Positions 11,843-24,463 of a DNA stretch of 64,000 bases are shown in pieces. Below the pieces are notes generated by a model that was not told the DNA's origin, made no database searches, and saw nothing but the letters and a program-made list of their open reading frames with translations. The DNA is from Ottelia alismoides (lineage: Eukaryota; Streptophyta; Magnoliopsida; Alismatales; Hydrocharitaceae): contig JAZKJV010000299.1 in NCBI GenBank assembly GCA_037367405.1, positions 310,001 to 374,000 on the forward strand, given 5' to 3'. The position numbers and the translations under genes are program-made. Every line of letters starts with the position of its first letter. Within the stretch, counting starts at the first letter, position 1.

Positions 11843-13200
11843 ATGGTTAGTCTAGAGAATATCCCTATAGTGAAAGAATTTTCTGAAGTATTTCTGAAGG
11901 AGCTACCTGGACTTCCACCAGATAGAGAGATTGAATTTGCTATTGATTTAATACATGATACCACTCCTATTTCTTTAGCATTGTACGAATGGCTCCAATT
12001 GAGCTTAGAGAGCTTAAGATTCAATTGCAAGAATTGATAGATACATGGTTTATTCAGTCTAGTATTTCTCCTTGAGGGGCTCCAGTTCTTTTTGTCAAGA
12101 AGGAAGATGGGTCTTTGGGGTTTTGTATTGATTACCAAAGGTTGAATCAGGTGACAATATGTAATAACTATCCTCTTCCTAGAATAGACGATTTATTTGA
12201 CTAATTGCAAGGGTCCTCTATATTCTCTAAGATTGATTTGAGATCATGCTACCATCAGTTGAAGATTAGAGCTGAAGATGTCCCTAAAACTGCATTCCGA
12301 ACTCGATATGGGCATTATGAATTCTTGATGATGCCTTTCAGATTAACAAATGCCAATGTCGCTTTTTATGTATTTGATGAACTGAGTATTTCATCCTTTC
12401 CTAGACAAATTTGTGATTATGTTTATCGATGATATTCCGGTATACTCCCGGTCAGAGGAAAAGCATAAATAACATTTGAGAGTTCTACTACAAACTTTGA
12501 AAGATCAACAATTATTTGCAAAGTTTGATAAATGTGAGTTTTGGTTAACAAGGTTGCATTCCTTGGGCATGTCATTTCAGGAGAGGGTATTTCCATAGAT
12601 CCAAGCAAAATAGAGGCAATTCTAAATTGGACGCAACCGACTAGTGTTATAGAGATCCGATGTTTTTTGGGTTTAGCGGGATATTATAGAAGATTTGTTG
12701 AGAACCTCTAAGATCACAGCTCCATTGACAAGATTGACTAGAAAGGAAGTAAAGCTTGTCTAGGATGAGGAATGCGAAAAGAGTTTTCAAGAACTTAACA
12801 ATTGACTAACCTCTGCGCCGATTCTTAGCCTTCCATCTGACAAAGGTGGATTGATGGTCGATTCTGATGCATCTCGCTAAGGATTAGGATGTGTATTGAT
12901 GCAGAATGGAAGAGTGATTGCATATGCCTCTAGACAACTAAAATCACATGAACTGATATATCCTACCCATGATTTGAAATTAGCTGTTGTAGTACTTGCC
13001 TTGAACATTTGGAGGCACTGCCTATATAGTGAGACATGTTGAATTTTCCCAGACCATAAGAGTCTAAAATATATTTTTTCTCAAAAGGAGCTAAATATAA
13101 GACAAAGAATATGGTCGGAATTGATCGAAGACTATGATTGCACCATTGAATACCATCCAAGAAAGGAAAATGCAGTAGCAGATGCCCTTAGTCGAAAGAT
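11843..13200 (+). pseudogene. Gypsy reverse transcriptase and RNase H (frameshifted)
   Basis: Starts with the VPIVKEFSEVFLKELPGLPPDREIEF type linker (11850-11945). RT blocks follow in changing frames: [22 protein letters not shown] (12089-12150), [15 protein letters not shown] (12225), [18 protein letters not shown] (12285-12345) and the catalytic FIDDI..VYS near 12420-12450. RNase H is visible as ASRQLKSHE, the degraded DHKSLKYIF region (13060-13080) and the end motif [17 protein letters not shown] (13150-13200). At least three frame changes and several stops separate these pieces. Confidence 0.8.
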
Positions 13201-14760
13201 GGGTAATGCAGCGTCATGCCTAAAAGCTGGAAGAAATTCCTTATTGGCACAAATTAGGGGAATATGTGCATGTCTGGCCATAGATGATTCTGGAATTTTA
13301 TTAGCCACTTTGCAAGTCAGACCTATACTATATGATAGAATAAGGGAAGCTCAAACACATGATTCTGATATTAGAAGAACAATAGACAAAGTAAAGGAAG
13401 GAGAACCATCTGATTTAAGCATTGGTGAGCATGGGGTATTATTTCTCAAGCAGAGATTGTGTGTTCCAAAGATTCCGGAAATTAAAGCTCAAATTTTAGA
13501 AAAGCACATAATTCGATGTATGCCATGCACCCGAGAAGTACAAAGATGTATAGAACATTGAAGCCATCGTATTGGTGGTCTAGAATGAAAAGGGAGATAG
13601 CAGAATATGTCTTTAGATGCCTAATTTGTCGGTAAAATAAACCACAACACATGAGACCTGCTGGTGCATTACAGTCACTTCCAATACCTGAATGGAAGTG
13701 GGAATATATTACTATGGACTTTGTTACTGGATTACCTAGGACTCGTCGAGGTCATGATGTCATTTGGGTCATTATTGATAGATCGACCAAGTCATATCAC
13801 TTCATAGCAGTCCACATGACATATTCATAGGATCGCTTGGGCAAGATATTTGTAGATGAAATAGTGAAATTGCATAGTGTCTATTTTATCTGATAGAGAT
13901 CCATGCTTTACGTCTAGATTTTGGCCAAGTCTTCACAAAGTAATGGATACAAAATTAGCATTCAGTACATCCTTTCACCCGTAGACAGATGGTCAATCAG
14001 AATGTACTTTTCAAATTTTAGAAGACATGTTGCGGACATGTGTTAAGTTTCAAGGATAGTTGGGATGAGCATCTATCACTCATAGAATTTTCATACAATA
14101 ATAGCTATCAAGCTAGTCTTGGAAAGGCTTCATACGAAGCACTATATGGTCGAGCATGCAGAACTCCTGTTTGCTAGAATGAAGTTGGCGAACGTAAGTT
14201 AGTTGCACCAGAATCGATACAAACATCAATCGAAAATGTTGAGGAGATAAGGAGACATTTAAAGATCGCACAAGATAGACAGAATAGTTATGCTGATGAG
14301 AGGAGAGATCTCGAGTTTCAAGTAGGAGAGCAAGTGTTACTATGAGTATCTCCATAGAAGGGTTTGATCAGATTCAGAAAATGGGGAAAATTGGGTCCAA
14401 GAGATATTGGTCCTTATGAGATTTAAAAAAAAGACAGTGTAGCATATCGTCTGCGGCTGTCACCGGAATTGGCAAGGATACACAATGTTTTTCATGCTTC
14501 TGCCCTAAGAAAATACATTCTGGATCCATCTCATGTTATTCAACCTCAAGGAGTACAATTGAAGGAGGATCTTTCCTAAGAAGAAACTTTTGTACAATCT
14601 TGGATAACAAGGTCCAAGAATTATGGACAAAAAAGATCCCTTTAGTGAAAGTCTTATGAAAAAGTCATGTTGTAGAAGAAGCCACTTGAGAAAGAGAGGA
14701 TGAAATGTGATCCCAATACCCACATTTATTTTCAAGTTGAATGAGGTATGTAAATTTAAA
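13201..14760 (+). pseudogene. Gypsy integrase and C-terminal tail (degenerate)
   Basis: Pieces of integrase are recognisable. An N-terminal domain lies around 13320-13660 ([20 protein letters not shown], then a damaged HHCC region). Core segments include WEYITMDFVTGLPRTRRGHDVIWVIIDR (13700-13785) and SYNNSYQASLGKASYEALYGR (14090-14150). The C-terminal part has DERRDLEFQVGEQVLL, GPRDIGPYEI, VAYRLRLSPELARIHNVFH and LRKYILDPSHVI (to 14545). Integrase would insert the DNA copy, and the tail resembles the chromodomain-bearing Tekay/Del end. Stops occur throughout. Confidence 0.75.
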
Positions 14761-14797
14761 TTTCGAGGATGAAATTAATTTCAAGTAGGGGAGAAAT

Positions 14798-16330
14798 TGT
14801 AACGTGTGTTTTAAACAGTTTGTGAGTCTTGTAGACTATCACTATGTGCACTATGTTTTGAATGTAAGCATTTTTTTTTCAAAAAAATAATGGATTAGTA
14901 TTATACACACAATATGTTTGACGCATTCAATAGATTCGCCTTAATGAACTGATTACAATGAAACTTGTTTTGTGTAACTCAGAGACCATCTTGAATTATT
15001 ATGAATGTAAAAAGTTCTCTTTGATTTTGTAGCACGTCAAACATAGTATCACATCTAGTAATTTGGAAGTGTGGTAGTAGCTTATAAGTAGTAGAAGCTA
15101 CTACTAATAAATCAGGACTTAAGAGTTTTGGGTTGTGATTGAGGGCTCTAGTTGGGCCAAGCCCAACATGTGGAACAGGCCAATAATCCCCAATAACAGA
15201 CCGGGTGGACCGGTCTAGGTCCCGGGACGTTACAATTTATGCTCATTAGACTATAATTATGCCATTAAGACTAATTAAGTGTGATTAGCATGAATTAATC
15301 GTGATCAGCAATAATTAAGTATCATTAGTAAAAGTAGGACACATGGAGAGCAAATCATGGGACACATGTCGTTATACATACAGGACATGTGTCAAAACAC
15401 AAGAGTACCATGTGTCATCATTCAAGAATAACATGTGTCCTAGTAAGGCATGTGCCCTCATGCATGAGAGCTATGTGTCATGGTACATGGACATGTATCT
15501 TTATGCAAGAAAGAGATGTGACATGTGTCTTAGAGCCTCCCTTGAATGGTGACACATGTCACAGATGTAAGGGGGTTAGAGGCCTATATATACCCCAGAA
15601 CCTCCTCATTCGTACCCACCACACACTCACCACCTCAGAGCTAGAGAGACGTAGAGGGTGTTGGAGGAGCATGGTAGAAGTCGCGACGAATCTCTATCGG
15701 TTACCAAAAGCACGATAGAAGCTGTAACGAAGTTCTGTCAGCCATCGAGCGGTAGAATTTAATCTGAGACGGATATAGGAGGTATTCACTAAAGGAGGCG
15801 ATCTCGACCTGAGTTAGATAGCAATGAGGTGAGGGATTATCAAGTGCTACTTTAAACAATAATTTTTTAGCCTTTAGGCATGTTTTGACAAGTACTACAT
15901 AGTAAGTATGCAATCGTGTTTTCTAAAGCTTTATAATAAGTATTTCAAACGTTTTTTCAAGTGTTTTATCTTGATAGCATATTTCAATCACATAATTCTT
16001 TTCAGAACACAAAACATAAGTTTCACTACTCAGATTTTGAGCTTTATATAAAGAAATATGTTTTTGACATTTACTATGCAATATGTATCGGTTTTGAAGC
16101 TCTTAATAGTTTATAGTTGCAAGAATATGCATGCTATGTCGACTTTTTCAATTCATCAATTAGTTATTATGAGCATAAGTTAGTTAATACGGATTATTAG
16201 TGGCAAGAAAAGGATCAGAATCAAAAGTAAGCACCACAATAGCTATTTTATACAAGTCATGAACTAGACATCAGATATGGTGGTGTTTTAGATATGACCC
16301 TGAAACAACCATTAGATATTCTAAACCATT
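14798..16330 (+). repeat. LTR of the Tekay-like gypsy element (3' end approximate)
   Basis: Begins TGTAACGTGTG directly after the purine tract AAGTAGGGGAGAAAT. A TATA box (CTATATATA, about 15584-15592) sits about 790 bp in, after a cluster of ACATGTGTC-type repeats, and is followed by a plausible transcript start region. The 3' end is not certain. A site resembling the initiator-Met primer site lies at about 16337, so the LTR should end a little before it. An internal GGGACGTTACA at 15224-15234 mirrors the start and could be mistaken for an end. Confidence 0.6.
15361..15565 (+). repeat. Degenerate ACATGTGTC repeats in LTR upstream of TATA box
   Basis: Copies of (A)CATGTGTC or its near-palindromic variants occur at about 15364, 15385, 15409, 15431, 15449, 15472, 15491, 15521 and 15554. 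The first seven are spaced 18-24 bp apart and the last two about 30 bp apart. The array ends about 25 bp before the LTR TATA box, where U3 enhancers usually lie. Confidence 0.7.
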
Positions 16331-16336
16331 AGATAT

Positions 16337-16979
16337 GGTATCAAGAGTACTTTGGGTCTGCATTCTATAAACATATAGGCTTTGGGTTGTATGCATGATG
16401 TCTTTAGTCTTTGGGACCGTCTGCATGTATTACTTATCTTTGTTTCAGCATTCATGAGCCCAATAAACTAGCCACAGTGGCAATTGATGAAAAAAGCTTA
16501 ATAATGATAATTATGTTTCGGTTTACTTCTTTTAGAAAGATGAAGTGGTTTCAGTGTTTGATTGCAAACTAGCATGTTTGAATCTCTATATTATCCTAAA
16601 GTCTCTTTCAAATTATTTGAAAGCATTCAGCTCAAGATTTTGGTATGATATTCGTATTTATCTTATAAGTTATTTAAGAATTCATCTATGTAAGTTATCT
16701 CAACATTTGGCTAATATATGTGAAAAGTTTGAGATCCATTCATTGGGTCTAAGCTCATAAATGGGTTTAGACTCATCCCTCTATATTATTATTATGTGCA
16801 GATCAACTGAATCGCGACCAAAAGAAGGAAGGGTTGTATATACACTAACAGGAGGTGGTCTCGTTTTGTTTTTTTCCTTGCATTGTCTGTTGTTTTCTAA
16901 GGAGATGTAATAGAATTTGTGTAAGACACTTCTTTGTAAAGTCAACTTTAAATACAATGATGATATATTTGATGAGATT
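16337..16979 (+). other. Possible retroelement leader with primer-site-like start
   Basis: Starts with TGGTATCAAGAG, close to the initiator-Met primer site TGGTATCAGAGC of many plant LTR elements. No coding potential is recognised in the rest. It separates the gypsy LTR from a Copia fragment. Confidence 0.35.
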
Positions 16980-18152
16980 TGCCACATGTATATTTTGAGG
17001 AGACAAGCAAAGAAAGATCTTTGTCGCGGCACATCCTGATTAGCGGAACGGGTCGTGACAATCATGATCTTCTCAAAACATTCATGATGGAGAGTACAAA
17101 AGGAAAGACGACACCGATGGGAGCTCAAGTGTGGCTTGATGCACATGAAATGGGTAAGTATATTGATGCGACTCAATACAAAGTGATCAATTCATTGATG
17201 TATCTTACTCCTAGCAGTAGAAACATACTTTTTAGTACTTGTTTGTGTGCCAGGTTCCAATATACCTCTAAATAAAGTCACTTAGAAGTTGTAAAAATGA
17301 TCTTAGAAAATACTTGAAAGATACTTATAATTGTAGCTTATTTAACCCTAGATCACTACTCCTAATGTAAATCTTATAATTGTGATATTATGCTGGAAGT
17401 AGAACAGATATGAAGAGTACTAGCGAAATGTGTCATTTCCTTGAAAATGTATTGGTCTCTTGGTTCTCTAAGAAGCAAAATTATGCAACCCTATCGACAA
17501 CAGAAGCTGAATACATATATGTCTCTCTTACATGTTCACAAGAGTTATGGATGAAGTAGATCTTAAATGACTTTAGATTAAAGTTTGAAAAGTTAAAACT
17601 CTATATGATAATATATATGCAATAAATCTTTTTAAAAATCTTGCATTACACTCTACGACTAAACACATTGACATTAGACATCATTTCCTAAGAGATTGTA
17701 TTATAAAGGAGACATTTCCCTAGACTTTGCAAATACAGAAGAACAACTCGCTGATATATTTACCAAATCCTTAAACCTTGATAGACTTTCCTATCTCAGA
17801 AGACACCTAGGCTTACGTCAACCTACTGGCATTTCCTAGAATTATCCTCCAAAAAAAGTTTTATAAAAGGAGGAGCTAAATAATCCTTTAATTTAAGGCA
17901 AAAAAAGAGCAAGAACTCTTTAAGATAGGAGAAATAAATCTTTTGGATAATGACAAAAAGATGGATAAGCGTTACAGGAGAAGTGTATCATATGAGAGTT
18001 TAAAAGTGTACTACTTGAAGAGAGTTTAAAAGCAAAAATTAAGAGATGGATAGTTATTGAAATAATACATAAAGATTAAATCAAATAAAAACAAATATAG
18101 CTGAAAGCATTGGAAGTAAATATAAGTTTTGTCATTACAAAAAGGGGGAGAT
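16980..18152 (+). pseudogene. Copia polyprotein 3' end (RT C-terminus and RNase H), Sirevirus-like
   Basis: The end of a Ty1/copia pol is readable in broken frames. It shows KGKTTPMGAQVWLDAHEMGKYIDATQYKVINSLMYLT...ILFSTCLCARFQ (17095-17265), HLEVVKMILEKYLKDT (17280-17330), VSWFSKKQNYATLSTTEAEYI (17455-17515) and a diverged tail to about 17860. These are the signature RT-RNase H junction and RNase H motifs of plant Copia elements. The 5' part is missing. A purine tract AAAAAGGGGGAG (18139-18150) and an LTR follow, as in Sirevirus-type elements. Confidence 0.8.
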
Positions 18153-19250
18153 TATTAATGACTTAGATTTTGCTAATGACTTTATTGTATATGTGTTTTG
18201 TAGCTTGATTAATTTCTCATGCAGAAGCTCAATGATGAAAAGTGTAGAAAAACTAGAAGTTGACTTAAAGCCTAAAGTGATTCTAAAAAACTCAACTTGA
18301 AGGCTCAAGGCTCAGAATTAAATTGCAGAAAGAATCAAAGAAAGACTCAATTTCAAAAGCTCAAGATTTAAAGACTTCATATGCTGATGTGACATATTAC
18401 GTACTTTTTATTTTATGATGAAAAAAATGATCTTATAGTTTTTGCATATTCTTGATCAGTGAGGAATTTTAAGGTAGTATCATTAATTTCACAAAATCGA
18501 TTTTCGGACACATGATCGATCACCTTTGATTGATCATCTTATGTTTATGATCGATCATTTCATGATTTTTGGAAATCAAAATCTTGGACTTTCCGTTTTT
18601 GGATACCAACTACTCTATCAATCCAACCCTATATAAGGGACCATATGGCTCATTGTTTGAGACACACAAGCAAGAGAAACATCTTCTACTCTCAAAATAA
18701 AAGAATATTGTTTTGTGAAATATTCAAGTTCTTACAGTGTTTCTGCACTCTCGAGCTCTCTTTAATCCAAAGTTGCCTAGCTACTAAAGTTGTTTGTGAT
18801 CATTATTCTCTACTACAGTCATCATCCTCAAGCATATTCTGCGTTGAAGGTCTATAAGTTTGTGAATTCAAGTTCCATTTCTTAACTATTTTCTGTTCAG
18901 TAGTTTTGTATAGGTATCCTAGTTTTGGATTCCTTTCTTTGAGAGAAGAGATAAAATCTTCCTTTGAGAGTTATCCAAAGAAGTGTATATATTATACAAG
19001 AGGTTGTGCTACCATCGGGTTAAAGTACCATTGGAATAGTGGAAACATGCTTTGTCGAGAGAGCGAAAGGGAAATCCTAAAACATGGTTCTTGGTCATCA
19101 TTTTCACCTGCTTGGGTTTGCATGTAAAAATCATTGTGCATTGTGGTTTGAATTTCTCTAACTCTATCTTTATGGTTTTTAAATTATTATTAGTTAGATA
19201 TTGTTATTGAGATATTGTATATTGCACAATTCCTTCTCCCTCTTGTGTCA
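18153..19250 (+). repeat. 3' LTR of Sirevirus-like Copia element (end approximate)
   Basis: Begins right after the AAAAAGGGGGAGA purine tract with TATTAATGACTTAG; the first TG is apparently mutated. It holds a TATA box CCCTATATAAGGG (about 18629-18641) followed by a CT-rich and A-rich downstream region. The 3' end near 19250 is a guess, because no flanking duplication was found. Open frames within it (18645-18857, 18906-19127) have no recognisable domain. Confidence 0.55.
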
Positions 19251-19768
19251 GACTCACAGGTCATATGGTCTAATCTTGATAGGACAACTACAAGCATGCA
19301 CATGCTCTAACGATGGCTTTTATCCTTTCATGTGATCTAATGGAACTAACACCCTTGTTAGGAACTCTATTGAGATTATATATGGTGGTCTTTAGAGCCC
19401 CATTCTAATAAATTGGAGATAAACAAGTGTTTCTAATCATGCTTCTCAACGTATTAGCAAGTGCTGGTCCTTTTTTTAAGGTACAAAATGTCTCTACTTG
19501 CCTAAGATACTATACACCTACCTCATCGAGGTTTGGGAAATGAAGACCCAAGACTTGAGAAGAAAAGTACTTGATATAATGAGTTTTTTAGCATATGATC
19601 GAGCCTTAGGAAAACTCACAATTAATTACAATGCTTGTCACAAGCACACCAAATGCCTAATACTCTAGATGATCTTGAAGTTTTAGAATACCTCATAAAG
19701 GAGTCTCGCATCCTTTTCAAGGAGATAAGGAGTGCTTGAGGTCTTGGGCGAGGGACCAAACCTCAAGT
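19251..19768. other. Unassigned DNA between Copia LTR and CACTA-like element
   Basis: No intact open frame. The stretch 19640-19740 reads as coding-like in one frame (NTLDDLEVLEYLIKESRILFKEIRS) but with stops on both sides. It may be a remnant of the Copia element or of another gene. No family is recognised. Confidence 0.3.
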
Positions 19769-21079
19769 CACTACAACAGAACTCTATTTTAGGGATGGGA
19801 ACAGGAGACGGTCAAACAGAAACCATCCCTTCTATATTTAGACGGCACGATCAAGGCTCGTTCGTCCCACCTATCTTCGGGAGGGTTGGTCGAATCACCA
19901 CTATCCCTTTCAAATGACATACATGGGACGGTGAGAGTAACGACCGTCTCGTTCTCACATGGATGGGGCTTTCATGATACAACCATCTCTTCTTGGTTTA
20001 ACCGGGAGGGACGGTCACTGATATACCCATCCCACCTGATCTGTCATCCCTTTCTGGTTGAAAATTGAGTCCATGTGGACTTTATGGGACGGTTTTGACC
20101 GTCCCAGATAGTTTTCTATGCCCATCCTACTTGGTAACATATAAGCAACTACGATTTTGCCCATCGCGTTAGGTTAATCCAACTCTCTGCTTCAGAGGAA
20201 GGCTTCTAGAGTGGTTGATGGAATGATCTTCATCGTCGCATAAAGGGTTCTCTAATCGTCGCATCAAATGTTGGAACCATAGGAGATAGTTGCCACACTC
20301 ATCCCGCTTGTTCTCCAAGCTTCACCGAGGATGGGGCGGTCTTTTTTGAGAACATTCCACCTGTTTTCCCGCCTATTGAGAAAGAAGGCGAGCTTAGCAG
20401 TAGACGGGATGGTCCTACTTATGACCGTCTCCAATTCTCGTAGGGAAGATGATCATTACAATCATCCCCTCCGGTCGAATTGATGAGACCACCAATTCCC
20501 TCGACGCCTTGCCACATTTCATCCCTAACCTCACATAAACCATCGTCGCTGCCAACGATAGACATTGCCCCCACGCGCTCCAGTGATCTTCTCCCTTCGT
20601 CACACGATCACGCTTTCTCCACTGACGATCTGCTTCCTCCTTTTGGTCATCTCTTCTCCGTCGGTTGTTGTAGGACAACTCTTTTTCTTATCCATGTCCC
20701 GCTCATCATCGAATCTATTGGTAACTACTATTGAATTATTTAGATGTAATATATGATCACATGATTATGTGGAATACTCTATCTTTGATGGTTGTATAAT
20801 TGCAATGCATCCTTATCCACATGATTATATGCAAGTGATGCTTCCTTCTCCACACCCATTTGATACTCTGTCATATTTATTTGATTATTATATACAATTT
20901 TTTCTACACATGATTATATGCTTTTATATATGAAATGCTATTTTTCAGTTATATGAGATGATATATATTTGATAGTGTATGATTGCTTTGCAAGTGTACT
21001 TGATATAGGAAATGCATACTACATGTTGATCATAGAAAATACTTATGTTTGATAATTGTATTATCTATGTGTATGAGAG

Positions 21080-21236
21080 AGAGAAAGTGTGTCTGTGTGT
21101 GTATACATGTGTATGTATGAGTGCGTTTATGAGTGTGAGTATGAGTGTGTGTGTGTGTGTGTGTATGTGTGTGTGAGTGTGTGTAAGTATGTGTCTGAGT
21201 ATGTGCATGTGTATGTTGGTATGTGTATATGTCCCT
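21080..21236. repeat. Imperfect TG/TATG microsatellite
   Basis: About 155 bp of TGTG, GTAT and GAGTGTG units, with a pure (TG)n core near 21146-21164. The histidine/threonine-rich open frame on the opposite strand (21257-21030) is a by-product of this repeat. Confidence 0.9.
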
Positions 21237-23214
21237 TATAGGGCTCCTTTGTTTCATTACAGTTCTCTACTGCTCATCTTTTGGAGGAGAGCCATGAGTG
21301 AATTTCTATCGTGAATATTTCCATTAGAGGTCCAAAAGAGGATAGGTCGTGCGATTCCATTAAATGATGGTGCTAAAGACATGATTTTTGCGAATATGTA
21401 TGAGAACACGTCGATGTGAAGAATACTTTATGAGGATCATTTCTTCTTTCATAACAGTGGTAGAGAGCAATGTTCGAGGCTCTTTTGATACATTTGAGTA
21501 TATTAATGTTCTTGCCTCTATGGGGAATTCATACAAGTGTCTAATAAAGAGGAGGCTAAGAAAAATTAATGTACTTTTAGGATGCTTGCAACATTTGTCT
21601 CCTAAAGCATCTTTGTTGCTGAAGTTCTTGAGCTAACTTATATCCCTTTATAATGGAAAGATGATAATAGATTTTGATTGTTATATCCAGTCTTACCGAA
21701 CTTATTATCAGAGAGAGTACATGTGGTTAGGTGTGGATTTGAGTATAAGGAAGCTCTTACAATCCTTGTTGTATTACCACCTTTTGTGATCTCGATTTTT
21801 GCTAATATTTGAAAGGTTTAAGTTTTTTCTATCCTGCATTGAACCATGTATTGGTTGTCGCATTGATTATGCAAGTTGCTTGCTCAGATCATTACTCTTC
21901 AATCTTCCAGATTTCTATTGGGTTACCATATCTTATCCGGATCCTGCAAGGGAATGGCTTTTGAGGGACTATGAAAATCTGTAGTTCCATTACATGGGAT
22001 ATAATATTCCTTGGATTAATAACTACTTGCAAGTGTTTAGCCTCATTGATATGATCCACTGAACTTTAGTTGCACAAATTTTAATTTTGGAGGATCTGTC
22101 CTTGGTTGTCGCTTTTGCAGATGTGGACTTCTTGGGAATCGGGGGCATTGTGATCCCAAGAGTGTTCAAGCTATGGTGGTTGATTGAGATACCAGACTTC
22201 ATTTGAGCCCCCAAACTTCATTTGAGCTCTCAGACTTCAGTGGTTATAGGTGGAGCATCTTCAAATTCGTCGAATTGAAAAAAGAATTCGTTACGACGCA
22301 TCATCAATCCCTATTGCCAGAAAACATAAGGAAGATCACAATTAGTGTATATTTTTAATCTTCTTGGGTTTTATCTCGTTAATTTTTTGTGGAATTTTTT
22401 TTCGTAGAGGTATGTTATGAAATGATAATGGTTTTTTACTTCTTCATTTGGTCATATAACTCAATGATTTCTGTTGTTTCTCATGTTTTAGATTTATCGG
22501 ATAGTACAATATCGGATTTTCTGCTGCTCTTCCATCGTCCTTTCACTAAAGATCAATCATCATCACTCAATGATTTACTTTTACACTTGATTCATCTCCT
22601 TTTAAATCATTCTACTTAAATCTATATGCAATTGGTTGTCTTTTCATTCTCTATTGAATTATATTGCCATTAGGTTGTCTTTTGCTTCATATTGTTGCGG
22701 TAATTGTGGGTGTATTTGAGCATGTATGCAAGAGTGAGAAATGTGGGTATGCGTCTAGGTGGGTTTTGATTTAACTAATAGAATTTTAATTATCATATCC
22801 CTATAGGAAATGTGGGCATGTCATGAATGCATGTGTTTTGATTTAGCTAAACACAAACATAAAGGAATTCCATCTAATCATCTCCCTACAGATTCTGACA
22901 GAAATTCCACCTACTCATGGTAGAGTGTATAGTGTAATGTAATTGTTTTTTTTCATTTTTATCCTAAAAATGTGTTTGTTGATTTTATTATTGATTAGCT
23001 TTCTCCTTGAATTTTCCTGATTTCAAACTTGTGCAAAGAAGAGGCCTAGTGGGAGAATGCTCAATGATGATGGCTATATTTCTTCTTGTGATTCTAATCA
23101 TAATGAAATCCCCAACATTACAAAGCCCGTTTTAAATAGATATACTTTCAACAGAAATCATGATTCTTATTATGATGATCGTAAGAATCCTTACTATGAT
23201 TTATTCCTCAACCA

Positions 23215-23487
23215 GTGCGAGAAGATGGAAAATCATACATAGTGGAGATGCAGGATCCCAAAAATAGCTTGATGACCCTTGTTAAATATGAGAAAGATGA
23301 TCAAAGTAATGAAAACGATGATGACAATGAAGATGAGAAGCATTCTAGTATCTCGACGCATCGGTCGATTCATCGCAGAGTCGTCATCCGCGGGAGGGTT
23401 GTCGAGACGGAGAGAGCAGAGAAGGAGAGACAAAGCCAAAGGAGGAATGAAAAGGGGAACATCATCCTTCATCGAGGGGAGAAATGA
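23215..23487 (+). pseudogene. Unrecognised open frame inside CACTA-like element
   Basis: Ninety codons with a hydrophobic start (YIVEMQDPKNSLMTLVKYEK), an acidic run (QSNENDDDNEDEKH) and a basic C-terminus rich in R, E and Q. Upstream open frame 23057-23242 (rich in N, D and Y) is on the same strand and may be part of the same decayed gene. The position inside a CACTA-like element suggests a transposon protein, but no known transposase motif is visible. Not assigned to any family. Confidence 0.25.
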
Positions 23488-23573
23488 ATGGTGTAGTAAT
23501 ATATAACTTATATTTAGTATTTACAACTATTTGTCATTGACATTATTGTTTACATATCGTACGAGCATAGTTT

Positions 23574-23725
23574 TTTTTTACATGTGTGATGTAAGTTACT
23601 TTGTTGATCTTTATTGTTTGACTTGTTTGATCTTGTTCGATCTTTATTGTTTTATCTTGTTAAATCTTTATTGTTGATAGAAGTGTACTAGTATGCATTG
23701 TTATTGTAATTTCATACATGGTGTG
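23574..23725 (+). repeat. Direct repeat copy A within CACTA-like element
   Basis: Shares GATGTAAGTTACTTTGTTGA and GTGTACTAGTATGCATTG with copy B at 24464-24579. Copy A has about 35 extra bases made of repeated GATCTTTATTGTT-like units in the middle. A second shared stretch (ATTGTTTACATATCGTA) precedes both copies, at about 23545 and 24254. Confidence 0.8.
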
Positions 23726-24463
23726 GCAAAGATACCGAATACGGATATTTTTCTTGTCATTGATGATCTGAATGCATACATATTGTGATTTAAACTAGAA
23801 ACATGTTGTAAATCTGATTTCTATATGTAAATGCATGCTGCATTTTTCTACATATGTGCCCCTGCAAGAGAAGAGGACGCATACTGTATGGGGGCTTGAC
23901 CTCATAACCCATCTCTTTCTACCTAAAGCTATTGAAAGAACAAAGGCGAGTATGTAGAAGTTGATTTAACCACTTGCATTAGGGTCATCTTTCTACCTTA
24001 TCTACAACTGTTGCATGCTATAACATCCATGTCTCTACATTCTGATATCATTTCTCTTCCCTATTTTATGATGTCATATTTTTCATTTTTTTGACGTGAT
24101 ATTTTTTTGTAGGACATTCATAATTTGTTGTATGTCATTAGTTTTTTTATTACATTAAAGTAACACGGTGATTTGTTTACATAGCATGATATATGCATAC
24201 AATGAATCTCTACGGGGGGCGTGAGCCGTCTCTTTCTAGTGATTGATTTCTATTATTGTTTACATATCGTATGTTATGTTTCGTAATGGATTTCGAGCTT
24301 GAACATGTGAGCACACCTACCGCGATGATGATTGAACATGTTTCCGAGGATCAACGAATGTTGTGGCACCGAACTTGGATGAGCAGCTACTACGGTGGCA
24401 TGGATTAACCGACGGATGCGACAATAATCGATCTATGAGGAAGTTGTCATATGAACGGATTTC

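Larger units (their letters stand above)
10112..14797 (+). mobile_element. Tekay/Del-like Ty3/gypsy retrotransposon internal region (degenerate)
   Basis: Plus-strand gag-pro-RT-RNaseH-integrase in the usual gypsy order, ending in a polypurine tract (14786-14796) just before an LTR that begins TGTAACG at 14798. Its upstream leader is cut by the Athila-like LTR ending at 10111, so its own 5' LTR should lie beyond the left edge, on the far side of the nested element. The C-terminal HNVFHASALRKYILDPSHVI followed by a chromodomain-like tail is typical of the Tekay/Del group. Many stops and frame changes show it is long dead. Confidence 0.8.

Noticed and set aside
14798..15234. Short complete LTR ending GGGACGTTACA
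   Set aside because: The TATA box and transcript-start region lie further on (15584), so the LTR must continue; the TGTAACG/CGTTACA symmetry is misleading.
21030..21257. Histidine/threonine-repeat protein on the minus strand
   Set aside because: Translation of a TG microsatellite.
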